This document shows positions 6,867 through 13,016 of a stretch of DNA of 13,659 nt, piece by piece. Position 1 is the stretch's first letter. Every line of letters starts with the position of its first letter. The DNA is from Smithellaceae bacterium (GTDB taxonomy: Bacteria; Desulfobacterota; Syntrophia; Syntrophales; Smithellaceae), in the NCBI GenBank assembly GCA_028701435.1, contig JAQVQT010000029.1:1-13659 (forward strand), in the 5' to 3' direction. Both the position numbers and the translations under genes were made by a program. The notes under the pieces were generated by a model. It did not search any database. It saw only the letters and a program-made list of their open reading frames with translations, and was not told where the DNA came from.

Positions 6867-7937
6867 CTAAATGCTTTTATTGCCCTTTGCCTTCAAAAGG
6901 CGAATTTCCTCTTTCAGGACGGCGATCTCATCCTGGAATGTTTTTTTCAGCTCCGTGAGCGCCCAGGCAAACGCTTCATTAGGCGGCAGCTCTTTCATCG
7001 CCGCGGCCAATCTCTCGGCATCTCTGCCGCCCGCCTCAGACGGCTTTTGTTCCTCCACCACCCGAATGCGGGCAAAAGGCATCTCTTCCATCAAAGCGTC
7101 CCTGCGCAACCTGTCGTCAGTCGTTTCGATTTCCCGGGCTTCGTCTTCATCCGTCATGCCTGCGGGGGCTTCTGGTTCGGCGGGTTTCTCAAGGTCGGCG
7201 CGCTCCACCCACGATCGATATTGCTCGATACTTTCCTTTAAAAAGTGGCGCCTGGTTTCCGGAGCCATATCCTCCCCGCCCGTGACCAGTTCCAGACGGC
7301 TGTAAACTGAAAAAAGCAGATCCATGGCATCCCGGCTGGTTCGCGCGCCTCTGACCCGAATGTATCTTCCCGCAAAGCGCATCATTCGCAATAATCCCTG
7401 AATGATAGAATCATCTTCGTAGAGCCGGTCCAGCCTGAGGGCTTCATCGTCCAGCCGCTCCAGAACGGAATCGCTCATTCGGGCTTCCATGGAGAAAACG
7501 ATGTTTTGCAGATTTTTCAGAGGGAAGTCCGGCGGGGATGAAGCAAACAACGTAAGGTCCTCCGAAAGACTCTCCTCTTTCACGTTTTCCTCCCGGCCGA
7601 CGCGGGTCCCCAGGTCTTTCAAATCATCCGGCTCAGCCCCATTTTCAGCAGCCCGGGTTGGTTTGTCCATGTCGCCGAAGATCGCCGTAAAGCGCCGGTC
7701 GATTTCCGAAAGGTAGGCGGATTTATCCCCCGCCGTGGCCGGCTCAGCAGCGGTCTGTCCGGTTTCCCGGAGAATTGAATTTTCCCGCAGGCCGTTCTGA
7801 AGGCCGGCGGCGATTTCATCCGCGATGTCGGCCCCGCCGGAATCCGTCTTCCGGGTGAGTTTTGAATCCGCCCCGAAGATGCTGTCCAAACGGCTTTCGA
7901 CCGCCTCAAGAAACGACGACTCTTCATGACTGGTCAT
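6867..7937 (-). CDS. Unrecognised soluble protein with a duplicated N-terminal motif and C-terminal coiled coil
   Basis: A 356-residue acidic protein with no signal peptide or TM segment. Two gap-free copies of a helix-like motif lie at 7-30 and 73-96, offset by 66 residues; the cores read ESRLDSIFG and DRRFTAIFG, each followed by a conserved K.TR. A disordered linker leads to a well-structured helical region (about 138-247) with FAGRYIRVRGARTSRDAMDL (188-207). An acidic linker and a predicted C-terminal coiled coil (about 318-350, LKEEIRLLKAKG) follow. The ATG at 7937 has AGGAGT five bases upstream and a strong promoter at 7995-8022. The composition looks like a scaffold or adaptor rather than an enzyme. 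Its position downstream of the kinase/PP2C/FHA unit suggests a link to that system. Confidence 0.8.
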   Translation of the reverse strand: MTSHEESSFLEAVESRLDSIFGADSKLTRKTDSGGADIADEIAAGLQNGLRENSILRETGQTAAEPATAGDKSAYLSEIDRRFTAIFGDMDKPTRAAENGAEPDDLKDLGTRVGREENVKEESLSEDLTLFASSPPDFPLKNLQNIVFSMEARMSDSVLERLDDEALRLDRLYEDDSIIQGLLRMMRFAGRYIRVRGARTSRDAMDLLFSVYSRLELVTGGEDMAPETRRHFLKESIEQYRSWVERADLEKPAEPEAPAGMTDEDEAREIETTDDRLRRDALMEEMPFARIRVVEEQKPSEAGGRDAERLAAAMKELPPNEAFAWALTELKKTFQDEIAVLKEEIRLLKAKGNKSI

Positions 7938-7994
7938 GGATTACTCCTGCCTTCCGGGGATCGCTGACGCTCTTTTGCTCCGGAATGCGCAAGC

Positions 7995-8022
7995 ATTATA
8001 AATTAATTTTTTATTAGTTCAA
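7995..8022 (-). promoter_or_regulatory. Strong sigma-70 type promoter for the two unrecognised genes
   Basis: Read on the minus strand, TTGAAC (8022-8017) and a perfect TATAAT (8000-7995) are separated by 16 A/T-rich bases. Transcription would begin near 7988, giving a leader of about 50 bases before the ATG at 7937. A 16-bp inverted repeat (TTCGC/GCGAA, 8030-8045) lies just upstream. The leader contains TTCCGG/CCGGAA arms (7952-7957 and 7980-7985) that could form a 5' hairpin. Confidence 0.75.
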
Positions 8023-8215
8023 GTGTTCATTCGCAAGGCCGCGAAGGAGGCTTTCCCGGGGCGGAGCAAAACCATCATTTGTCCATATAAACCCACTCAG
8101 GTTTCCCCGGCCGAGGGGATTTTCTTCAGGCGCCGCCCTACATTTTTCAGAAAGAATAGATCGGCCCGCCCGGGCAGGGTGATCTTTCTTCGGAATGGGT
8201 GAATCGTTTTCCCTA
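8023..8215. other. Intergenic region between the FHA gene and the next promoter
   Basis: No coding frame with a ribosome-binding site is seen here. The stretch holds the inverted repeat at 8030-8045, a small hairpin TCCCC/GGGGA (8104-8119) and a larger GC-rich imperfect inverted repeat at 8159-8184, which is the best terminator candidate for the kinase unit. Confidence 0.5.
8159..8184 (-). terminator. Candidate terminator hairpin after the FHA gene
   Basis: A 26-bp imperfect inverted repeat with GATC at each end and a CCCGGG centre; about ten of thirteen positions pair. On the minus strand it starts 32 bases after the FHA stop and is followed by TATTCTTTCT, a weak T-rich tract. On the plus strand it is followed by TTTCTT. 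The short T-run makes intrinsic termination plausible but not certain. Confidence 0.4.
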
Positions 8216-8917
8216 TTACTCTTTGAGATAAAACTGCAATTTCAGGCTTGCAACTTCCACCAGATCGCCGTCTTTGAGATCGCAGCGGCGGTCTATGATT
8301 TTGCCGTTGACCTTGAGCTCCTTACCGCCGGCCGGCGTAATAAAGTAGCCTTCCTTCCGGCGGTTGACCATGGCGGCCATTTTGGGGGCGAACAACCCCT
8401 TCAATTTAATGGCCGATCCGTCTTCCTTTCCGATGGCGGACACTCTTTCCTTCAGTTCGTAATCTTTCTGCTCCGTTGATCCTTCCAGAACCATAAAGCC
8501 TCCGAGCGGTTCGGGAAGATTTTTGTCCGCGGCCGCGATGATTTTCTTCTGGTCGTCCGGCGCGATTACCATCGTTTCATCCATGGAGCGGCCGCGCACC
8601 GCAAACCCCTTGGTTTCCTGGGACCGGTTTTTGTCCGAGGTGATATTCAGGGTGTGCACGCCGATGAGAACCACATCGCCGTTGAACAGCTCCATTTTGG
8701 AAATTTTCTGGCCGTTCACAAAGGTGCCGTTCAGGCTGCCCAGATCTTCCAGCACAATTTTGTCGCCTTCCACCGTGATGGAGGCGTGGTGCCCGGAAAC
8801 GGCCTGATTGTCAATGACAATGTCATTATCCGGCTTGCGGCCGACCGTCGTCAATTCCTTGTCCAGCGCGATTTCCTTGACCGCGGCCTCCTTGTATTTC
8901 AGTAATATTTTTGCCAT
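8216..8917 (-). CDS. Tandem FHA-domain protein (phosphothreonine reader)
   Basis: A 233-residue cytoplasmic protein. FHA domain 1 (about 3-92) keeps the phosphothreonine pocket: G26-R27 in TVGRKPDNDI, S41 and H44 in VSGHHASI, N63-G64-T65 in SLNGTFVNG. A linker (about 93-150) contains SMDETMVIAPDD with threonine T115. A second FHA-like domain (about 153-232) has the spacing and the VNGKII...LKDGDLVEV strands, but lacks the arginine (AIGKEDGS), the pocket serine and the NGT, so it is probably degenerate. FHA domain 1 should bind proteins phosphorylated by the kinase encoded two genes upstream. The ATG at 8917 is preceded by GGAGGTGA, a near-perfect ribosome-binding site that contains the stop codon of the PP2C gene. 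Confidence 0.9.
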   Translation of the reverse strand: MAKILLKYKEAAVKEIALDKELTTVGRKPDNDIVIDNQAVSGHHASITVEGDKIVLEDLGSLNGTFVNGQKISKMELFNGDVVLIGVHTLNITSDKNRSQETKGFAVRGRSMDETMVIAPDDQKKIIAAADKNLPEPLGGFMVLEGSTEQKDYELKERVSAIGKEDGSAIKLKGLFAPKMAAMVNRRKEGYFITPAGGKELKVNGKIIDRRCDLKDGDLVEVASLKLQFYLKE

Positions 8918-8920
8918 AGA

Positions 8921-8928
8921 TCACCTCC
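8921..8928 (-). promoter_or_regulatory. Consensus ribosome-binding site overlapping the PP2C stop codon
   Basis: GGAGGTGA on the minus strand, six bases from GGAGG to the FHA ATG. Its TGA is the stop codon of the phosphatase gene, so a terminating ribosome sits directly on the next initiation site. This favours re-initiation and balanced output of eraser and reader. Confidence 0.75.
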
Positions 8929-9715
8929 GGAAAAATTCCATGAATTTCATGATAGCCGAATACCACTTTTCCTTCCAAAGATAGCCGATCACAACGGTGA
9001 TATTATCTTTCCCGCCGTTTTTGTTGGCGGCATCAATCATGGATTCACAGGCGGCGGAGGCGTTTCCCGCGGAAGAGATGATGTCCAGCGCGTCGTTGTC
9101 CGTCACCATATTACTGAATCCGTCCGTGCACAAGAGCAAAATATCGCCGTCCAGCACGGTCAGTTCATCGAGATCCGCTTCCATTTCCGGCTGAATCCCC
9201 AGGGCTTTCGTAAGAATATTCTTCATCTCCGAGAGATCGGCTTCTTCCTGCGTGATCAGATTGCGTTTGACCTGTTCCTGCACCATGGAATGATCGTCCG
9301 TCAACTGGTCCATGCTGCCGGCGCGGATCAGGTACGCGCGGCTGTCGCCGATGTGGGCGATGCTCAGTTTCCGGCCCGTGAGGAGCACCGCCACGATGGT
9401 GGTCCCCATCCCTTTGAATTGGGGCGAACTCTGGGCAACCTCGTAAACGGCCTGATTGGCCAGACGAATGGCGCAGCCGAGACGGTTGGTGGCCTCGGAA
9501 AACGAGGGATCCTGGCCGCCGATGATCTTCTGCTGCCCCTGAAAATAATCCCGAATGACGCTGACCGCCAGACTGCTGGCCTTCTCTCCGGACGCGTGGC
9601 CGCCCATGCCGTCGGCCACGACCAAAAGCCCCAGTTTCTCATCCGAATAAAAACTGTCTTCGTTGTTGGTTCTGACCAACCCCTGATCGGTTTTTCCACA
9701 GGCCGTAAGATTCAA
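8921..9715 (-). CDS. PP2C-family Ser/Thr protein phosphatase (PPM, Stp1/PstP-like)
   Basis: A 264-residue cytoplasmic metal-dependent phosphatase that removes phosphate from Ser/Thr sites and most likely counteracts the adjacent kinase. Family motifs are complete: RTNNEDSF (15-22), VADGMGGHASGE (33-44; D35 binds metal), GMGTT (102-106), IGDSRAYLIR (122-131), LTDDHS (138-143), LCTDGFSNM (195-203; D198) and KDNITVVI (236-243; D237). Stand-alone bacterial PP2Cs usually end near here, but this one adds an aromatic and basic amphipathic tail (about 246-264) that may touch the membrane. The start is TTG at 9715, supported by AAGGAGG five bases upstream and by the conserved N-terminal strand beginning there. 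It follows the kinase gene by 10 bases. Confidence 0.92.
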   Translation of the reverse strand: MNLTACGKTDQGLVRTNNEDSFYSDEKLGLLVVADGMGGHASGEKASSLAVSVIRDYFQGQQKIIGGQDPSFSEATNRLGCAIRLANQAVYEVAQSSPQFKGMGTTIVAVLLTGRKLSIAHIGDSRAYLIRAGSMDQLTDDHSMVQEQVKRNLITQEEADLSEMKNILTKALGIQPEMEADLDELTVLDGDILLLCTDGFSNMVTDNDALDIISSAGNASAACESMIDAANKNGGKDNITVVIGYLWKEKWYSAIMKFMEFFRR

Positions 9716-9720
9716 GGGCG

Positions 9721-9727
9721 CCTCCTT
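9721..9727 (-). promoter_or_regulatory. Ribosome-binding site that fixes the TTG start of the PP2C gene
   Basis: AAGGAGG on the minus strand, five bases before TTG 9715. It overlaps the TAA stop of the kinase gene (TAAGGAGG). No ATG or GTG lies at a usable distance, so the rare TTG start is the supported choice. Confidence 0.75.
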
Positions 9728-12269
9728 ATTTTAAACAGGCCAGCAAATCATCCGCCAACGCTTTCCCCGTCTGGTAGCGGGCCTCCACATCCTTGGCCAG
9801 AAGCTTTTCCACAATCCCCGCCATGGCGTCCGGAATTTCGGGAGACAGCTCCCGAATGGCCTGCGGCGCGGTGGTGGTGATATTATACATCAGGGTGGCA
9901 ATGCTGTCGCCGTTAAAAGGTTTTTCTCCCGAAATCAGCTCATAGAGAACCACGCCCAGCGAAAACAAATCGGATCGCCCGTCCACTTTTTTGCCGGCAA
10001 TCTGCTCCGGCGACATATAGCTGGGCGTCCCGAGAACCACGCCGGTTTGCGTTTTCGACGTGGCCATCACGCGGGCGATGCCGAAATCCGCGACTTTGAC
10101 CTCGCCGTTCGTCAGAATCATGATGTTGGCCGGTTTGATGTCGCGATGCACGATGCCGTTGGCGTGGGCATAATCCAGGGCCGATGCGACGGAGGAAACG
10201 ATCCGCACGATTTCCGGAACCGGCAGGAGATTTTCCTTTTTGGTATATTTCGCCAGGTCCGAACCGTCAAGCAGCTCCATCGCCATGTAGGCGATCTCGT
10301 AATCCTCGCCCACGTCGTAAATGGTGACAATATTCGGATGGGACAACTTGCCGGCCGCTTCCGCCTCCCGGAAAAACCTTTTCTTCACCTCGTCGATCTG
10401 TTCGGCGTCAATCTCCTCGTAGCGCAGCGTCTTGATGGCCACCTCCCGGTTGATGCGCGGATCTTTGCCCAAAAAGACGGTGCCCATGGCGCCGCGCCCC
10501 AGTTCCTTGACGACTTCGTAGCGCCCCAGCGTCGGTTTGATTTCGGTGTTCTCCATGATGACCGTGGCTTCTTTTTTGGCCCCGGAAAGGCCGAAAATCA
10601 TTGTTTCCCCGGCGGTCGTCAGCTTCTTGATGCGGTCGTTGATGTCCTTGAAATCTCCGGCCTGGGCGATATGCTGGTAAACCGCCACCGCCTTGTTGAA
10701 CATTCGCTTCCGCTCAAAGTCCAGGCCGAGATTGTAGAGCAGCTCTTTGACGGACTCGTCCTCCACGGGACACTTGCGGAATTTGTCAAACGCCATGTCC
10801 AGCAGGCCCTGGCCCTGAAAGGACAGACCAAGCATTTTATTGGTTTCAACGCTGTCCGCTTCCATGCGGTCCTTCGCTTTTTCCGTCAGCAGATACCGTT
10901 TGGAGACGATCACGAGGTAGCCGACGAGCAGCAGGAGCGCCGGATAAAGCGCCTTGACCCAGTACCCGTAGGCGGCAAAAAGATAAATCGTCGTGATCAT
11001 CCAGGCCAGAAGCAGAACCAGGGAGACCACCGCGCTGATGCCGGCCTTGATGTGAGGAATGACCAGCGCGACGTAAAGGCCGAAGATCAGGATCATGATG
11101 AGTTCCAGCGTGAGCGCCCAATCCGGACGGGTAATGTGATCGTCGTTGATGATATTATCGATCACATTGGCGATGATGGTCCCGGGCGGCACGTTGACGG
11201 CGACCGGCGTGACCTGCATGGTGCCCAACCCCGCCGCGGAGAGCGCAATGATCACGATCTTGTCCTTGAACACCTCCGGAGCAATCTTCTTGTTGACCAC
11301 GTCAAAGTACGAATAATAGGGAATCCCCTCGTTGAAGCTGATCAGCATTCTGTTGTTTTCATAAACGGGAATGCTTTTGCGGCCGAAGGTGATGTTTTTA
11401 CCGGGGTGCACCTGCTTCAAATCGTAATTGAGGTACTTCAACGTCAGCTGCAGGGCGAACGATGGAAAAAGCTTCTCTTCAAAATTGACAAACAGCGCTT
11501 CGCTGCGCACCGTGCCGTCCCGGTCCGGAAAAATATTGATGTGCCCCAGCCCGAGGGCGCCCGCGGAGAATTCGGGAATCGGCGGAACGATGGCTCGGGC
11601 GGTGATGCTGTCGTCCTCGCCGGCGGAGGAAAGAGCGTTTCTCAGAAGGTCAGACGGCAGATTCGCGGCGGTTCGTCCCGTCGGCGGACCGGGCACAAAA
11701 AACAACGGCAGGACGACATTTTTGCCCTCGGCAATCGCATTGGCCAGAATCGTGTCGTTGTCGAGCCTTTTTTCGGATTCCTTCAGTGCCGTCAAAATAT
11801 CTTCCAGCCCTTGCCTGGGGGAGGAAGGTTTGCTTTGAGCAACGCTTTTCTTTGGAGAAGCCGGGTTCGTTTCAGCGACGGTGGGCGGCTCAGCCGGCTC
11901 CGGTTCGCCTTCTATGGACCGGATCAGACCGCGCACTTCAACGAGCCCCTGATTGACGTCTTTTTCCGAGTAAATAATGTCCAGACCGATGACTTTGACC
12001 TGGTAGGATTGCAAAAGCTCGACCATCGAGGCGATATGAGCGCGGGGCCAGGGCCACCGGCCCAGGTTGGCGATGCTCTGCTCATCAATGGCAATGACGG
12101 CGACCGGGACCTTTGATGAAGTGACCCGCAGATTGGCCCGCAAATCATAAAGACCGTTTTCCAGCGTTTCCAGGGGACCCAAAGAAAGAAAAAAGGCGAA
12201 AAGCGTCAACAGCATTAAAACGACGCCCAGAATGAAATCGGAAATCATCGACCTGGTAATTTTCTTCAT
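9726..12269 (-). CDS. CHASE2-domain transmembrane Ser/Thr protein kinase (PknB-type)
   Basis: An 847-residue membrane sensor kinase. Order: TM1 (about 9-31), periplasmic CHASE2 sensor (about 33-380; LENGLYDLR, VIAIDEQSI, RWPWPR, PDRDGTVRSE), three TMs (about 384-404, 409-431, 438-456), a TPR-like helical part (about 487-536), a linker with GETMIFG (554-560), then the kinase domain (about 584-846). Kinase motifs are intact: GRGAMG (591-596), AIK with K613, E635, HRDIKPAN (708-715, D710), DFG (728-730), an activation segment with TQTG (740-743) and GTPSYMSPEQ (747-756). The CHASE2 domain carries a Pro/Glu/Ser-rich insert (about 121-152). It should sense a periplasmic cue and phosphorylate cytoplasmic Thr. 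ATG 12269 has AAGGAT upstream; the longer open frame would run through the promoter. Confidence 0.93.
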   Translation of the reverse strand: MKKITRSMISDFILGVVLMLLTLFAFFLSLGPLETLENGLYDLRANLRVTSSKVPVAVIAIDEQSIANLGRWPWPRAHIASMVELLQSYQVKVIGLDIIYSEKDVNQGLVEVRGLIRSIEGEPEPAEPPTVAETNPASPKKSVAQSKPSSPRQGLEDILTALKESEKRLDNDTILANAIAEGKNVVLPLFFVPGPPTGRTAANLPSDLLRNALSSAGEDDSITARAIVPPIPEFSAGALGLGHINIFPDRDGTVRSEALFVNFEEKLFPSFALQLTLKYLNYDLKQVHPGKNITFGRKSIPVYENNRMLISFNEGIPYYSYFDVVNKKIAPEVFKDKIVIIALSAAGLGTMQVTPVAVNVPPGTIIANVIDNIINDDHITRPDWALTLELIMILIFGLYVALVIPHIKAGISAVVSLVLLLAWMITTIYLFAAYGYWVKALYPALLLLVGYLVIVSKRYLLTEKAKDRMEADSVETNKMLGLSFQGQGLLDMAFDKFRKCPVEDESVKELLYNLGLDFERKRMFNKAVAVYQHIAQAGDFKDINDRIKKLTTAGETMIFGLSGAKKEATVIMENTEIKPTLGRYEVVKELGRGAMGTVFLGKDPRINREVAIKTLRYEEIDAEQIDEVKKRFFREAEAAGKLSHPNIVTIYDVGEDYEIAYMAMELLDGSDLAKYTKKENLLPVPEIVRIVSSVASALDYAHANGIVHRDIKPANIMILTNGEVKVADFGIARVMATSKTQTGVVLGTPSYMSPEQIAGKKVDGRSDLFSLGVVLYELISGEKPFNGDSIATLMYNITTTAPQAIRELSPEIPDAMAGIVEKLLAKDVEARYQTGKALADDLLACLK

Positions 12270-12356
12270 GCCCGATCCTTTTTCAGAAGAACGTGAACAA
12301 CCGCAGTGAAAATTATAGCTTAAGTGATGATATCTTCTTTTTTCGTTTTCGCCGAA

Positions 12357-12385
12357 AGTATAGGGGGCATGTCCCGCTATGTCAA
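12357..12385 (-). promoter_or_regulatory. Strong sigma-70 promoter of the kinase-PP2C-FHA unit
   Basis: Read on the minus strand, a perfect TTGACA (12385-12380) and TATACT (12362-12357) are separated by exactly 17 bases. Transcription would start near 12350, leaving a leader of about 80 bases. A 19-bp imperfect palindrome (12361-12379, TAG.GGG.....CCC.CTA) fills the spacer and could be an operator. Confidence 0.8.
12361..12379. promoter_or_regulatory. Palindrome in the spacer of the kinase promoter, possible operator
   Basis: TAGGGGG and CCCGCTA are inverted around CATGT; six of seven arm positions pair. It lies between the -35 and -10 hexamers and touches the -10. A repressor bound here would block RNA polymerase. 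No regulator gene is visible nearby. Confidence 0.35.
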
Positions 12386-12482
12386 GAAAATAATAACCTT
12401 TTCCCGATTTCATGCCGGGCGTGCATGAACAGGGATACTGCCGGGCGGCCCAGAAACGCAGGCGATAAGACGGGTGTAAGCG

Positions 12483-13016
12483 CTACGATTTACAGACGGC
12501 TTTGCGCAGGAAGTCGCCGTGGGAACCAGGAACGATATTTCTCCATCCGGAGGGATCGGTTTTATACCGCGCGCGCAGCACGGAGCCGTCCTGATGACGG
12601 AACATCAACGACAGAATGTGCTTCCATTCCGGATGATCCTCATCGTAGCCGGAAAGCAATAGTTTACCGCTGGAATCGTATAATACGACAATGGAAAGCT
12701 TGTATTTTTTATTGGCGCAGTCCATCGTCTCGAGGTTCCTGACCACGGACAGGGCTGCCATTTCTTCGGGCAAAGACCCGTCTTTGGTTCTGGGGTGAAC
12801 CATGTTTTTTCGATACACATCGCTCAGCAGCGCTCCGTCCCACACCTTCAAGAGATTCCGCTTTTCATCCTTCTCGATATTTGCCTGATCATACAAATAA
12901 ATCCCGTCTTCATCCGAGTGATAAACGACCCAGTCCGGCTGATTCCTCATTTCACAGCCCGAAAAAAAGGAAATCATCGTTATCAACAGAAATAACGTTT
13001 TCGCTGCTCGCTTCAT
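12483..13016 (-). CDS. Small lipoprotein resembling the Adhesin_E family
   Basis: A 177-residue predicted lipoprotein. A basic N-terminus (KRAAK), a hydrophobic core (about 8-18) and FSGC with C21 give a signal peptidase II site; phenylalanine at -3 is less usual. The mature part opens with PDWVVYHSDEDGIYLYD (27-43) and LLKVWD (55-60), then MDCANKKYKLSIVVLYDSSG (98-117), and ends with GWRNIVPGSHGDFLRKAVC (157-175). This W-x-x-Y / Y-D / V-W / late C order is that of the surface-adhesin E (Adhesin_E) family, from memory of the family. C100 and C175 could form a disulfide. The molecular role is unknown, and the family name does not prove adhesion. ATG 13016 has AAAGGG upstream. It is monocistronic as far as can be seen. 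Confidence 0.75.
   Translation of the reverse strand: MKRAAKTLFLLITMISFFSGCEMRNQPDWVVYHSDEDGIYLYDQANIEKDEKRNLLKVWDGALLSDVYRKNMVHPRTKDGSLPEEMAALSVVRNLETMDCANKKYKLSIVVLYDSSGKLLLSGYDEDHPEWKHILSLMFRHQDGSVLRARYKTDPSGWRNIVPGSHGDFLRKAVCKS

Larger units (their letters stand above)
12270..12482. other. Intergenic region between the lipoprotein gene and the kinase gene
   Basis: It holds the kinase leader and promoter (12357-12385). The 97 bases between the promoter and the lipoprotein stop contain an 8-base direct repeat GCCGGGCG (12414, 12440) but no hairpin followed by a T-run, so a terminator for the lipoprotein gene was not identified and read-through is possible. Confidence 0.5.

Noticed and set aside
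8104..8119. TCCCC/GGGGA hairpin followed by TTTTC on the plus strand, terminator-like
   Set aside because: No plus-strand gene ends upstream of it, the stem is only 5 bp, and on the minus strand it has no T-run.
10047..12116. A 689-codon open frame on the plus strand
   Set aside because: It lies wholly antisense to the kinase gene. Its composition (His, Asp, Arg, Val rich, no domain pattern) is that of a codon-bias shadow, and the opposite strand encodes intact kinase motifs.
12312..12317. A second perfect TATAAT on the minus strand upstream of the kinase gene
   Set aside because: No -35 element at 16-18 bases (AAGAAG/AAAGAA only) and no extended -10. The promoter at 12357-12385 explains the gene better, though a minor start is not excluded.
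12270..12413. N-terminal extension of the kinase by 48 residues
   Set aside because: It would have to be read through the strong promoter at 12357-12385 and the probable transcript start near 12350. ATG 12269 has a ribosome-binding site and starts directly before the TM1 helix.
12414..12447. 8-base direct repeat GCCGGGCG
   Set aside because: Short, GC-rich and only two copies; expected by chance in DNA of this composition.
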